NCBI RefSeq assembly: GCF_013030985.1
Contig: NZ_WPYP01000012.1
Coordinates: forward strand, 80,784 to 144,783
Direction of reading: 5' to 3'
Length of the DNA: 64,000 nt
Source: Ruegeria arenilitoris
GTDB lineage: Bacteria; Pseudomonadota; Alphaproteobacteria; Rhodobacterales; Rhodobacteraceae
Part shown: positions 43,251 to 52,109 of the stretch, piece after piece
Layout of the letters: every line of letters begins with the position of its first letter
Position numbering within the stretch: the stretch's first letter is position 1
The notes under the pieces: model-generated
What the model was told of the DNA's origin: nothing
The model's database searches: none
What the model saw: the letters and a program-made list of their open reading frames with translations, nothing else
Translations under genes and position numbers: made by a program

Positions 43251-43676
43251 TCACGCATTCAAACCAATCGCCCGCACCCCGGCCTCGGCACACAGAATGT
43301 CGTCCGGGCCAGCGGCGCCCGACACTCCGATCGCACCGATAAGTTGACCTTCTTCCAGAATGGGCATCCCGCCATCCCAGGCACATAGGTTGGGGCGATT
43401 TGCCAGACCCATCTGCAACGCGGGCGCCGACAACATGCGTTCGGCAAAGGCGCGTGTGGTTTTGCCCAAAACAGCAGTTCTGGCCTTGTCCAGCGCGAAA
43501 TCGGCCACCGCCGCTGCCGCACCATCCATGCGCCCGGCCGCAACCATGTGACCGCCGGGGTCAACAACAACGACCGCAACCTGCCACCCGTTTTCAGCGG
43601 CATGAGCCAGGGCCTCCTGCACCGCCAGGTTTGCAGCACCTTGCGAGATGAAGCGTTTGGTGAATGAAACAGACAT
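43251..43676 (-). CDS. GlcG/HbpS-family heme-binding-like protein
   Basis: This 141-residue single-domain protein of the GlcG/DUF336 family has VAVVVVDPGGHMVAAGRMDG, KARTAVL and GGMPILEEGQLIGAIGVSGAAGPDD. It is cytoplasmic without a signal peptide. Members bind haem or corrinoid or act as accessory proteins in glycolate and aldehyde metabolism; no catalytic role is secure. It is convergent with the aminopropyltransferase and precedes the MaoC gene in the same direction. Confidence 0.78.
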   Translation of the reverse strand: MSVSFTKRFISQGAANLAVQEALAHAAENGWQVAVVVVDPGGHMVAAGRMDGAAAAVADFALDKARTAVLGKTTRAFAERMLSAPALQMGLANRPNLCAWDGGMPILEEGQLIGAIGVSGAAGPDDILCAEAGVRAIGLNA

Positions 43677-43711
43677 GTCTTTCCCTTGATCCTAAAGTGT
43701 TGCGGCTTTGA

Positions 43712-44167
43712 TCACAGTTCGAAGATCAACTCATTCGTGCCCTGTTGAACCCGCTGACCCGCCTGATTGAACACATCGAACCTGAAGGCCACGATCCCGC
43801 GCCGGCCCGAGGAGGTTTCGCGTTTTGACACGACATTCAGCTCGGCCCGGATCGTATCCCCGGCAATAACCGGCTGCTCGAACCGCCAGTTCCACCCCAG
43901 CGAGGCCAGCCCGTCAGGCCGTGCATCTGATTGGAACTTCAACCCATCCACCACCGACAGGACAAGCAGCCCATGCGCCACCCGCGCTTTGTAACCAAGC
44001 TGTCGGGCCACATCGTCATCCAGATGCAGCGGATATTTGTCGCCGGTCAGTTCAGCAAAAGCCGCGATCAGGTCTGCCGTTATCTCGGCAGACCCGGTTT
44101 TCATCACATCCCCGACCTGCAGATCGTGATAGCCATAGACGCCTGCAGTCAGAAGTTCAGCGGTCAT
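43712..44167 (-). CDS. MaoC-like (R)-specific enoyl-CoA hydratase
   Basis: This 151-residue hot-dog fold protein has the hydratase pattern: Asp and His of GDKYPLHLDDDVARQLG and the VAHGLLVLSVVDG helix. It would add water to a trans-enoyl-CoA. Its ATG overlaps the aldo/keto reductase stop by 4 nt, so the two are translated together from the GTAAC-N6-GTTAT promoter at 45231. Confidence 0.83.
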   Translation of the reverse strand: MTAELLTAGVYGYHDLQVGDVMKTGSAEITADLIAAFAELTGDKYPLHLDDDVARQLGYKARVAHGLLVLSVVDGLKFQSDARPDGLASLGWNWRFEQPVIAGDTIRAELNVVSKRETSSGRRGIVAFRFDVFNQAGQRVQQGTNELIFEL

Positions 44168-45180
44168 TCCGGAACCGGAGCATCTTCGCGCAGCAGACCC
44201 TTGGTTTTCAGGTCCGCCCAGAACTCGGCCGGAATGTCATGGCTGAACCAGTTCAGGTTCTGATCCAACTGCTCGACCGTGCGGGTCCCCGCCATGAAAG
44301 TCGGCACCGCCGGATGCGCGACCACGAACTGTAGCGCGGCGGCGGGCAGCGGCACGTTGTATTCGGCACAGACGGCTTCGATCTTGCTGACCTTGTCCAT
44401 GATGTCGGTCGGGGCCGGGGCGTAGTTGTACTTGGCCCCTTCCTTGGCACCCGTCGCCAGAATGCCCGAGTTGAAACCGCCACCGACCACCACTGCAGCA
44501 CCGCGTTCCTCGCAGAGCGGCAGGAACTTGTCCAAAGCGTCCTGTTCCAGCAGCGTATAGCGCCCGGCCAGCAGGAAGCAGTCAAAGTCGCGCTGCTCAA
44601 GCGCTGCGTGGCACACTTCCCATTCGTTCACGCCGACGCCGATCGCCTTGACGACACCCTGATCACGCAGGCTTTCCAGCGCTTTCCAGGCCTCATCCAT
44701 GGCCTGTTTGAACACTTCGGGCTGCTCGGCGCCACGGGTGAATACGTCGATGTCGTGGATAAAGCAGATATCCATATGCTCCAGCGCCATACGCTGCAGG
44801 CTGTCCTCGAACGACCGCATGATCCCGTCATAGCTATAGTCGAAATGCATCGTGAATGGCGCGGCATTGGTCCAGGGCTCGAAGTTGATGTCCTGACGAC
44901 GCGCGGGTTTCAGCACCCGGCCAACCTTGGACGACAGGATGAAATCACCACGGTCCTTCCAACGCAGGCTGTGCCCCGTCCGCATTTCGGACAGGCCGTG
45001 CCCGTACATCGGCGCAGTGTCGAAATACCGAACGCCTTTGTCCCAGGCGTGCTGAATCATCGCGTCAGACGTTTTCTCGTCAATCTCGCGAAAGATGTTG
45101 CCAATCGGCGCAGTACCAAAGCCAAAGGCGGATACGTTCAGATCCACCCGGCCAAACTTGTTCAGTGTGTTCGGATTCAT
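44164..45180 (-). CDS. aldo/keto reductase, aldose/pyridoxal dehydrogenase type
   Basis: This 338-residue (beta/alpha)8 oxidoreductase has the AKR tetrad: Asp of FDTAPMYG with Tyr, Lys of LSSKVGRVL, and His of CFIHDIDV. It is closest in style to D-threo-aldose 1-dehydrogenase / pyridoxal dehydrogenase proteins, which oxidise sugar hemiacetals. It is leftward, starts 51 nt from the palindrome at 45231-45246, and is co-transcribed with MaoC. Its substrate is probably the imported sugar or polyol-derived aldehyde of this region (inference). Confidence 0.85.
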   Translation of the reverse strand: MNPNTLNKFGRVDLNVSAFGFGTAPIGNIFREIDEKTSDAMIQHAWDKGVRYFDTAPMYGHGLSEMRTGHSLRWKDRGDFILSSKVGRVLKPARRQDINFEPWTNAAPFTMHFDYSYDGIMRSFEDSLQRMALEHMDICFIHDIDVFTRGAEQPEVFKQAMDEAWKALESLRDQGVVKAIGVGVNEWEVCHAALEQRDFDCFLLAGRYTLLEQDALDKFLPLCEERGAAVVVGGGFNSGILATGAKEGAKYNYAPAPTDIMDKVSKIEAVCAEYNVPLPAAALQFVVAHPAVPTFMAGTRTVEQLDQNLNWFSHDIPAEFWADLKTKGLLREDAPVPE

Positions 45181-45230
45181 GCAAACCTCCCAAATGCAAA
45201 CCGGATCGCCGATATTTGCGCAGTCATTAA

Positions 45231-45246
45231 GTAACTGTTTGGTTAT
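45231..45246. promoter_or_regulatory. TetR-type operator, site A (GTAAC-N6-GTTAT)
   Basis: GTAACTGTTTGGTTAT lies upstream of the leftward aldo/keto reductase. It matches sites B, C and D in spacing and in both arms except the last base. Together with site B it sits in the divergent region 45181-45338. Confidence 0.6.
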
Positions 45247-45306
45247 TTACCTTAAGTAACGAAACCAATCAACCCACTTGACGAACCACACCCGGCACGC
45301 GTATTA

Positions 45307-45322
45307 GTAACCAATTAGTTAC
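45307..45322. promoter_or_regulatory. TetR-type operator, site B (GTAAC-N6-GTTAC)
   Basis: GTAACCAATTAGTTAC is a palindrome with 5-bp arms and a 6-nt centre, ending 16 nt before the acyl-CoA dehydrogenase ATG. It overlaps the expected promoter or start region, as expected of a repressor site. Confidence 0.65.
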
Positions 45323-45338
45323 ATTACGGGGCGCTAAG

Positions 45339-46484
45339 ATGTTTCTGACCGAAACCCACCTTCAGGTTCGCGATATGACCCGCCAGTTTGCCGAGGATGT
45401 CATTCGCCCTGCTGCCGAGGAGCTGGATCGCGACTCGCGTTTTCCCGCCGAAATCTATGATCAGATGGCCGAGCTGGGCCTGTTCGGCATCGGCGTGCCG
45501 GAAGAGCTTGGCGGGCCCGGCTTTGACACGGTCACCTATGCGTTGGTGATGGAGGAACTGTCACGCGGCTACGCGTCAATCGCCGATCAATGCGGATTGC
45601 TGGAGCTGGTCTCGACGCTGATGGTGCGCCATGGAACGCCGGAACAGCAAGGCAAATGGCTGGGGGATATGCTGGCCGCACGACTGCGCCCCGCCTATTG
45701 CATCACCGAGCCCGAAGCCGGCACCGATGTGTCGGGTGTTCGCACCACGGCGGTGCGTGATGGCAGCGGCTGGGTGCTGAACGGCGGCAAGATCTGGATT
45801 CATAACGCCCCGGTCGCTGATCTCGGCTTTGTCCTGGCCCGGACCGACCCCGAGGCCGGGCATCGTGGCATGTCGATCTTCATCGTCGATCTGCACGCCG
45901 GCGGCGTTACCCGCGGCCCCAAAGAGATCAAGATGGGTCAGCGCGCCAGTCAGGTTGGTCCACTGTCCTTTGACGATGTCCGCCTGCCAGCCGACGCTCT
46001 GCTAGGCGCCGAAGGGCGCGGGTTCCACATGATGATGAGCGTTCTGGACAAGGGCCGCGTCGGTATCGCCGCGCTGGCGGTTGGCATCGGTCAGGCAGGG
46101 CTTGAGGCCGCGACCGATTATGCCCAACAGCGCAAACAGTTCGGCAAGCCCATCGCCGATTTTCAGGGGGTCCAGTGGCTGCTGGCCGACATTGCCAAGG
46201 ATGTCGAGGCCGCCCGTCTTCTGGTCCATTCGGCCGCCTACAAGATCGACACCGGGCAGGACGCCACCAAGGCGTGCTCGATGGCCAAGTGCTTTGCCGG
46301 GGACATGGCGGTGCAGCGATCCTCGGACGCGGTACAGGTCTTTGGCGGATCGGGCTATATCCGCGGGTTCGAGGTCGAACGCCTGTATCGCGACGCCAAG
46401 ATCACCCAGATCTACGAAGGGACAAACCAGATTCAGCGCATGATCATCGCCCGCGAGTTGCTGTCGAAAGGGGCCGCCGCATGA
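45339..46484 (+). CDS. acyl-CoA dehydrogenase
   Basis: This 381-residue FAD enzyme has the ACAD layout: YCITEPEAGTDVSG (FAD/substrate loop), the QFGKPIADFQGVQW helix, VQVFGGSGYIRGF and the catalytic-base region YEGTNQIQRMIIARELL with Glu in YEGT. It would oxidise an acyl-CoA to the 2-enoyl-CoA. It is the first gene of a rightward operon (dehydrogenase, SDR, DUF993, TIM-barrel) preceded by operator site B. Its stop overlaps the SDR start by ATGA. Confidence 0.9.
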   Translation: MFLTETHLQVRDMTRQFAEDVIRPAAEELDRDSRFPAEIYDQMAELGLFGIGVPEELGGPGFDTVTYALVMEELSRGYASIADQCGLLELVSTLMVRHGTPEQQGKWLGDMLAARLRPAYCITEPEAGTDVSGVRTTAVRDGSGWVLNGGKIWIHNAPVADLGFVLARTDPEAGHRGMSIFIVDLHAGGVTRGPKEIKMGQRASQVGPLSFDDVRLPADALLGAEGRGFHMMMSVLDKGRVGIAALAVGIGQAGLEAATDYAQQRKQFGKPIADFQGVQWLLADIAKDVEAARLLVHSAAYKIDTGQDATKACSMAKCFAGDMAVQRSSDAVQVFGGSGYIRGFEVERLYRDAKITQIYEGTNQIQRMIIARELLSKGAAA

Positions 46485-47251
46485 GCCGGCCCGCAGCACT
46501 TGTGACAGGGTCCTCTCGCGGGATCGGTCTGGCGGCGGCGGTTGCCTTGGCGCGTGAAGGGTTTGCCATCGCGGTAAACGGCCCCCAGATGGATGACGAG
46601 TTGCAGCGCGCATTGGACACGATCCGCGCCCTCGGCGTGCCTGCGGTTGCGGCGGCATTTGATGTCTCGGAGATCGGGGCGCATGACGGCCACCTCGCCG
46701 CCATCGAATCCGAAATCGGCCCGCTGACAACCCTGGTGAACAACGCAGGCGTGGGTGTGATACAGCGCGGCGATCTGTTGGAAGTCAGCGAAGCCAGTTA
46801 CGACCGCTGCATGGCCATCAACACCAAGGCAATGTTTTTTCTGTCGCAGGCCTTTGCCAAACGACTGATTGCGCGCGTCCGCGACGAGAAGCTGTTTCAC
46901 AGCATCGTCAACGTAACATCCTCGAACGCGGTGGCGGTTGCCGTTCCCCGCGCCGAGTATTGCGCCTCCAAAGCAGCGGCGGCGATGATCTCGAAAACCT
47001 TCGCCGTGCGGTTGGGACAGGAAAATATCGCCGTCTATGACGTACAGCCCGGCCTGATCGCCACCGACATGACCGCCCCGGTGATCGAGATGTATGACCA
47101 GCGCGCCAAGGACGGGTTGACCCTGTTCCCGCGCGTCGGCCAGCCCGAGGATATGGGCAGGATCATTGCATCGCTGGCCAGTGGCAAACTTCCCTACACA
47201 ACCGGTCAGGCCATCTCGGCCGATGCCGGAATGCTTGTTCCCCGTTTCTGA
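46481..47251 (+). CDS. short-chain dehydrogenase/reductase (FabG-like)
   Basis: This 256-residue SDR has cofactor motif TGSSRGIG (residues 9-16), NNAGVGV, catalytic Ser in VTSSNAV and YxxxK in AEYCASKAA. It would act as a 3-hydroxyacyl-CoA or sugar dehydrogenase. ATG 46481 overlaps the acyl-CoA dehydrogenase stop; longer frames lie within that gene. DUF993 begins 9 nt after its end. Confidence 0.87.
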   Translation: MSRPAALVTGSSRGIGLAAAVALAREGFAIAVNGPQMDDELQRALDTIRALGVPAVAAAFDVSEIGAHDGHLAAIESEIGPLTTLVNNAGVGVIQRGDLLEVSEASYDRCMAINTKAMFFLSQAFAKRLIARVRDEKLFHSIVNVTSSNAVAVAVPRAEYCASKAAAAMISKTFAVRLGQENIAVYDVQPGLIATDMTAPVIEMYDQRAKDGLTLFPRVGQPEDMGRIIASLASGKLPYTTGQAISADAGMLVPRF

Positions 47252-47260
47252 GGTATTTCG

Positions 47261-48409
47261 ATGAAAATTCAGCTGCCCGATACCACCGGAAAACTGCATG
47301 ATTACGCGCTGGTCGGCACACCGGTCGCGCCATCGAAACTGACGCCGAACTCGGCCCGGATTCTGTATTCGGCCGCTCATGTTGTTGCTGACCCGTTCGG
47401 AGATCATGACCCGACCGGCCCGGCCCATGTGGATTGGGGCAAGACCATGGAATTCCGCCACTATCTGGCCGGAATGGGCATGGGCATTGCCGAGGCGATG
47501 GACACGGCGCAGCGCGGAATGGGGCTGGACTGGAACGGCGCGCTTGAACTGATCCGACGCACCAAGGAAGAACTGCCCGACGCGCTTGTCGGCAACGGCT
47601 GTGGCACGGATCATCTGGACCCGGCGGACGCAAAGTCGCTGGACGACGTACGCCGCGCCTATCTGGAACAGGTCGAAGCAATCCAGAAACTGGGTGGGCG
47701 TATCATCCTGATGGCTTCGCGCGCGCTGGCGAAGGTGGCGACCGGCCCGGAGGACTATATCGCAGTCTACAATGACGTGCTGGCTGCCTGTGATGAGCCC
47801 GTCATCCTGCACTGGCTGGGTGAAATGTTTGACCCGCAGCTTGCCGGATACTGGGGGTCGGACAGCTTCGATGATGCGCTGGAAACCGCGCTGTCGATCA
47901 TCGGCGCCAATGTGGACAAGGTGGACGGGATCAAGATCTCGCTTCTGGATGCCAGGAAAGAAATCATCATGCGCCGTCGTCTGCCCGAAGGCGTTCGCAT
48001 GTATACCGGCGACGACTTCAACTACCCCGAGCTGATCGAAGGCGACGATCAGGGCCACTCGCACGCGCTGCTGGGGATATTTGACCCCCTTGCCCCGGCA
48101 GCCGCCTATGCGGTCAGCAAGTTGAGCGAAGGAGACGCCAAAACCTTCCGTGCGACGCTTGACCCCACGGTGCCGCTGGCCCGGCACATCTTCCGAGCGC
48201 CAACTCAGTATTACAAAACCGGGGTTGTGTTCCTGGCCTGGCTGAACGGGTTTCAGGACCACTTCATCATGCTGAACGGCGCGCAGGCGACCCGGTCCCT
48301 GCCCTATTTCACCGACTGCTTCAAAATGGCCGACGAATGCGGGTTGCTACGCGACCCCGATCTGGCGGTTGAACGCATGAGGCACATGCTGAAGCTTTAC
48401 GGAGTCTGA
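47261..48409 (+). CDS. DUF993 dihydrodipicolinate-synthase-like (aldolase-fold) protein
   Basis: This 382-residue protein matches the DUF993 family, TIM barrels related to dihydrodipicolinate synthase/N-acetylneuraminate lyase. Visible segments include NGCGTDHLDP, GRIILMASRALAKV, VILHWLGEMFDP, VDGIKISLLDA (Lys in IKIS could be the Schiff-base residue) and YTGDDFNYPELI. It would be a class I aldolase or retro-aldolase. Its setting after acyl-CoA dehydrogenase and SDR suggests that it cleaves a C-C bond of the oxidised intermediate. Confidence 0.82.
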   Translation: MKIQLPDTTGKLHDYALVGTPVAPSKLTPNSARILYSAAHVVADPFGDHDPTGPAHVDWGKTMEFRHYLAGMGMGIAEAMDTAQRGMGLDWNGALELIRRTKEELPDALVGNGCGTDHLDPADAKSLDDVRRAYLEQVEAIQKLGGRIILMASRALAKVATGPEDYIAVYNDVLAACDEPVILHWLGEMFDPQLAGYWGSDSFDDALETALSIIGANVDKVDGIKISLLDARKEIIMRRRLPEGVRMYTGDDFNYPELIEGDDQGHSHALLGIFDPLAPAAAYAVSKLSEGDAKTFRATLDPTVPLARHIFRAPTQYYKTGVVFLAWLNGFQDHFIMLNGAQATRSLPYFTDCFKMADECGLLRDPDLAVERMRHMLKLYGV

Positions 48410-48414
48410 GCGCG

Positions 48415-49275
48415 ATGCGTGATTTCACCCAGGATCACTCTGCCCTTGCGCTGAACACGGCCACTCTGGGTCACAATCTGGACGGCTACGGCGCGGGATG
48501 GAGCACCGAGCAGGTGATCGACGCCTGCGCGGCAAGGGGATATGGCGGGATCACCTTCTGGCGGCGCGAGCTGGATGGACGCGCAGTCCAGATCGGCCAG
48601 CGCGTTCGTGACGCGGGCATGCAGGTGGTTGGCTTGTGCCGCACGCCATTCCTGACGGGACCGCTTGCACTGCCATCCGACCAAGCGATCATGGACGATT
48701 TTCACCTGTCGATCGACCAGGCCGCCGCGCTGGAAACCGAAGTTCTGACCATCGTGACCGGCGGGCCCGAACCGGGGACCAAAGGCGTTCTGGAAAGTCA
48801 GAAAATCCTCGCCGACCGTGTGGCGCGCGCCGCGCCTTATGCAGCGGGCTGCGGGGTCAAACTGGCCCTTGAGCCATTGAACCCGGCAACGGCCGGCAAC
48901 CGCACCTGCCTGATGACTGCCGCAGATGCGCTGAACGTCTGCGATGCGGTTGGCGCGGACAATGTGGGTGTCGCGATCGACGTCTACCATGTCTGGTGGG
49001 ACACAACACTGGCCGACACGCTCGCGACCCGCGCCAAGGGTCGGATTCTCGGCTATCACCTGTGCGACTGGCTTGCTGACACCTCGGACGTCCTGTTGGA
49101 CCGGGGCATGATGGGCGACGGCGTTGCCGATCTGTACGCATTGCGCGCCGCCGTTGAAGATGCGGGGTATGCTGGTCTGTGCGAGGTCGAGATCTTCTCG
49201 GCCGAGAATTGGTGGAAACGGGACCCGAACGAGGTTCTGGATGTGATCGTCGACCGTTTCAGAACCTGCTGCTAG
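48415..49275 (+). CDS. sugar phosphate isomerase/epimerase-family TIM-barrel protein
   Basis: This 286-residue AP-endonuclease-2-like TIM barrel has metal-binding motifs LALEPLNP, VAIDVYHVWWD, GYHLCDW and CEVEIFS, whose Glu, Asp and His residues bind a divalent metal. Such proteins are epimerases, isomerases or dehydratases of sugars and inositols. It begins 5 nt after the DUF993 gene, which makes a direct substrate relation between the two likely. Confidence 0.83.
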   Translation: MRDFTQDHSALALNTATLGHNLDGYGAGWSTEQVIDACAARGYGGITFWRRELDGRAVQIGQRVRDAGMQVVGLCRTPFLTGPLALPSDQAIMDDFHLSIDQAAALETEVLTIVTGGPEPGTKGVLESQKILADRVARAAPYAAGCGVKLALEPLNPATAGNRTCLMTAADALNVCDAVGADNVGVAIDVYHVWWDTTLADTLATRAKGRILGYHLCDWLADTSDVLLDRGMMGDGVADLYALRAAVEDAGYAGLCEVEIFSAENWWKRDPNEVLDVIVDRFRTCC

Positions 49276-49284
49276 GCCCCACGA

Positions 49285-49596
49285 TCAAACCTCGATATCG
49301 CAGACAAATACGCCGTCCGGCCCGCCGACGGTTTTTGCGACGATGCGCCCGCCGATCTCCTGATGAGTAGGATCGACAAGATAGACATCCCGCACATCTG
49401 CATCCCGGAAATCAAACCAGAACATATCGTTGAAGTCCCGCACAAGATCGGTTTCGACGGACACATTCCTGCGGCTCTGGAAATCGAGAATGCCGTCGAT
49501 ATGGTCCTTCAAACCCTCCAGCTCCTTGTAGAGCGTAGACTTTTCGGCCTCGGAGACATCGCTTTCAAAGCGCAAATGCACCAGATGACGTATCAT
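49285..49596 (-). CDS. Dabb (stress-responsive A/B barrel) protein
   Basis: This 103-residue ferredoxin-like-fold protein has the MIRHLVHLRFE start and the FDFRDADVRDVYLVDPTHQEI segment typical of the Dabb domain. Family members dimerise, and some act as cyclases or dehydratases. It is convergent with the TIM-barrel gene and lies downstream of the enoyl-CoA hydratase on the minus strand. Confidence 0.8.
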   Translation of the reverse strand: MIRHLVHLRFESDVSEAEKSTLYKELEGLKDHIDGILDFQSRRNVSVETDLVRDFNDMFWFDFRDADVRDVYLVDPTHQEIGGRIVAKTVGGPDGVFVCDIEV

Positions 49597-49620
49597 TTCG
49601 TTCTTCCTTCCCAGATGCGA

Positions 49621-50388
49621 TTACCAGAATTTCGCCTTTTTGCGGTCTTTGAACGCGGCCAGCCCGGCCTGTAGCTCGGGCTGCGCGGCTGCGATTTGGC
49701 CAGCCAGAGCCTCGAACACCCGCTCTCGCTCTTCGCCTTCGGCGGCATTGATCAGCATTTTCACCAGCTCGGTCGCGACCGGTCCGCGATGGCGCATCCG
49801 GTCAGCCAGTTCCGTTGCGGCGGCAATCCCCTGACCCTTTTCAACGACCTGTTCGACCAGACCAACCGTCAAGGCGTCGATTGCCGAAAACTCCTCGCCA
49901 AAGATCGCCATGCGCCGCACCAGTTGCGAGCCGAAACGGCGCACGGTGCGCTGCGTCCCGGACCATCCGGGGATGATCCCAAGCGCGGGTTCCGGCTGTC
50001 CGATGCGGATATGCGATTCCGCAATGCGGTAATCGGCGCAGGCCGCCAGCTCCAACCCGCCGCCCAGCACATCACCGTTCAGAACCGCAATCACCGGTTG
50101 GCGCAAACGTGTCAGCGCGTCCAGAGCCTGATGCCCATCGCGCAGCCAGTGGCGCCCGAACCCGTCCGCGGACCGCGCCGCCCAGGCGTCAATATCGCCG
50201 CCTGCACAAAAGGCTTTTCCAGCCCCGGTCAGGATCACCACATGTGCGTCCCCGGCATGTTCGATCTGGCGGCACAGCGCCATCAGATCGTCCATCATCT
50301 TCTCGGTCAGAGCATTCAGACGCTCGGGCCGGTTAAGCGTCAGGCGGGCAATCCCGTCGCGGATATCCAGCAGAAAATGTTCCATCAC
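49621..50388 (-). CDS. enoyl-CoA hydratase/isomerase
   Basis: This 255-residue crotonase-fold enzyme has the CoA-binding and oxyanion segments GAGKAFCAGGDIDAW and NGDVLGGGLELAACADYRIA. The first catalytic Glu position falls in PEPALGIIPGWSGTQR. Its ATG overlaps the CoA-transferase stop by 4 nt. It would hydrate or isomerise the enoyl-CoA made by the acyl-CoA dehydrogenase. A MaoC hydratase is also present, so two stereospecificities or two substrates are likely. Confidence 0.87.
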   Translation of the reverse strand: MMEHFLLDIRDGIARLTLNRPERLNALTEKMMDDLMALCRQIEHAGDAHVVILTGAGKAFCAGGDIDAWAARSADGFGRHWLRDGHQALDALTRLRQPVIAVLNGDVLGGGLELAACADYRIAESHIRIGQPEPALGIIPGWSGTQRTVRRFGSQLVRRMAIFGEEFSAIDALTVGLVEQVVEKGQGIAAATELADRMRHRGPVATELVKMLINAAEGEERERVFEALAGQIAAAQPELQAGLAAFKDRKKAKFW

Positions 50389-51965
50389 GCGGCAGGCAGG
50401 TCCAGGCCCATCAGCGCCGGGTCGAACAGGGCCGCATCCATGGTTTTCAGGTCATCCGAAACCAGCAAAGGCGTTGCAGCCTGATCCAGAACGTCGCGCT
50501 GCACGTCCAGCCCGGGCGCAATTTCGGTGACCATCAACCCCTGATCGGTCAACTTGATGACACAGCGCTCGGTCACATAGGTCACGTCCTGCCCCTGCAC
50601 CGTGGCGCGCTTGCCAGAGAAGGAAATCTGGTCGACCTCATCCACAAATTTGGCAACCTTGCCCTCTTGCAGGATTTTCACCTGCCCGTTTTCAATGGCC
50701 ATCTTAGCCCCGGCGTTGAAGTTGCCCGAAAACACGATCTTGCGGGCACGCGCCGTAATATCGACAAAGCCGCCAGCGCCGGCCGTCCGATGCGGAATGG
50801 CAGACAGGCGCGAGACATTGACTGAGCCGTGTTTGTCGACTTCGAGGAAGGACAAGAGCGACGCATCAAACCCGCCCGCCTGAAAGTAGCAGAATTGATG
50901 TGGCGAGGGGACAAACGCCTCAGCATTGGCGGAACAACCAAACTTGAAATCCAGCAGGGGCAGCCCGCCCACGGCCCCCTGTTCGATCATCCAGGTGACC
51001 GAGCCGTGAAGCCCTTCCTCGACCAGAATGCGAGGAACATTGGCCGAGATGCCAAAGCCGATATTGACCGCCCAGCCGTCCTTCAGCTCCATCGCGACAC
51101 GGCGCGCAATCACCTTGCCGATATTGAATTCCGCTGCACGGAAGCTTTCGATCGGGCGCGTCAGCTCTCCAGAAATCGCCGGGTCATATTCGGTGGCCGT
51201 GGTTTGCAGCTGGGCCGGGGCCTCAACAATGGCATCAACCAGAATGCCCGGAACATGCACGTCATGCGGGCGGATACTGCCGGCGGCGGCAACGCGCTTG
51301 GCCTGAGCGATGACCACACCGCCATTGTTGCGCGCTGCCAGCGCCATTTCCATCGCCCCCAGATAGGCGCCTTCGTGTTCGAAGCTCAGGTTGCCTTTTT
51401 CGTCAGCCGTGGTCGCACGGATGATTGCAACTTTGGGGGCCATGGATTTGAAATACAGCCAGTCCTCACCCTCGAACTCCATGCGCTTGACGATGGGTTC
51501 GGCACGTGCCGCGTCATTCATGGCGCAACCTTCGATGTCGGGATCGACAAAAGTATCCATGCCCACCTTGGTCAGAACGCCCGGACGCTTGGCCGCCGCT
51601 TCGCGCAGCATGTCGAAAATGATGCCCGACGGCACATTATAGGCACGCACCTGCTCGGCGGTGATCATCTGCCACACCAATGGCGGTTCGGCCTTGCTGG
51701 GACCCGACGGGTACGACCCTCCGATGATCCGGGTCAAAAGCCCCGGCTTGGCGATATGGTCCACGCCTTTGGTGCCAAACATGTCACCGGCCGCAATAGG
51801 GTGAATCGTCGTCAGGTCCCGCGGCGCACCTTCTTCGTCAAAACGCTCGCCAAGACCTTTGAGAACCGCATCCGGGCAGCACAGGCCGCTAGACGAATTC
51901 ACCGCAACGGTCGCCCCGTCGGGCACAAGATTTGCGGCTTCGCGCGCCGTCATCTGCTTTGTCAT
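50385..51965 (-). CDS. acyl CoA:acetate/3-ketoacid CoA-transferase (PCT-like)
   Basis: This 526-residue family I CoA-transferase joins alpha and beta subunit domains in one chain. The catalytic Glu lies in the ExGxxG motif of MIEQGAVGGLP; the N-terminal domain has NSSSGLCCPDAVL and TTIHPIAAGDMFGTKG. It would activate the carboxylic acid intermediate by transferring CoA from acetyl- or succinyl-CoA. Operator site C lies 16 nt upstream of its ATG and overlaps its ribosome-site region. Confidence 0.87.
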   Translation of the reverse strand: MTKQMTAREAANLVPDGATVAVNSSSGLCCPDAVLKGLGERFDEEGAPRDLTTIHPIAAGDMFGTKGVDHIAKPGLLTRIIGGSYPSGPSKAEPPLVWQMITAEQVRAYNVPSGIIFDMLREAAAKRPGVLTKVGMDTFVDPDIEGCAMNDAARAEPIVKRMEFEGEDWLYFKSMAPKVAIIRATTADEKGNLSFEHEGAYLGAMEMALAARNNGGVVIAQAKRVAAAGSIRPHDVHVPGILVDAIVEAPAQLQTTATEYDPAISGELTRPIESFRAAEFNIGKVIARRVAMELKDGWAVNIGFGISANVPRILVEEGLHGSVTWMIEQGAVGGLPLLDFKFGCSANAEAFVPSPHQFCYFQAGGFDASLLSFLEVDKHGSVNVSRLSAIPHRTAGAGGFVDITARARKIVFSGNFNAGAKMAIENGQVKILQEGKVAKFVDEVDQISFSGKRATVQGQDVTYVTERCVIKLTDQGLMVTEIAPGLDVQRDVLDQAATPLLVSDDLKTMDAALFDPALMGLDLPAA

Positions 51966-51980
51966 GCGACCCTCACCAAA

Positions 51981-51996
51981 GTAACTAACTGGTTAT
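51981..51996. promoter_or_regulatory. TetR-type operator, site C (GTAAC-N6-GTTAT)
   Basis: GTAACTAACTGGTTAT lies upstream of the leftward CoA-transferase-enoyl-CoA hydratase operon, in the divergent gap shared with the second aldo/keto reductase. It has the same arms and spacing as site A. Confidence 0.62.
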
Positions 51997-52066
51997 ATGT
52001 TTATGCCGTGACAGGCCACGAAAATCAACAGGAATTAGCAGCACGCGGGAATTGACCCGACATTAA

Positions 52067-52082
52067 GTAACTAGTAGGTTAC
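52067..52082. promoter_or_regulatory. TetR-type operator, site D (GTAAC-N6-GTTAC)
   Basis: GTAACTAGTAGGTTAC has both 5-bp arms intact. It lies 27 nt upstream of the GTG start of the rightward aldo/keto reductase. Flanking AA/TT extends the symmetry. Confidence 0.66.
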
Positions 52083-52109
52083 TTTAAGGCTTGCTTTGGG
52101 AGGACCACC

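Noticed and set aside
45256..45271. additional GTAAC operator copy
   Set aside because: Only the left arm GTAAC is present; the right arm reads AATCA, so it is at most a half-site.
46433..48262. 609-codon minus-strand open frame
   Set aside because: It is antisense to the SDR and DUF993 genes, which have clear family motifs; its translation is low-complexity and resembles no protein.
50829..52055. 408-codon plus-strand open frame
   Set aside because: It is antisense to the CoA-transferase and crosses operator site C; no domain.
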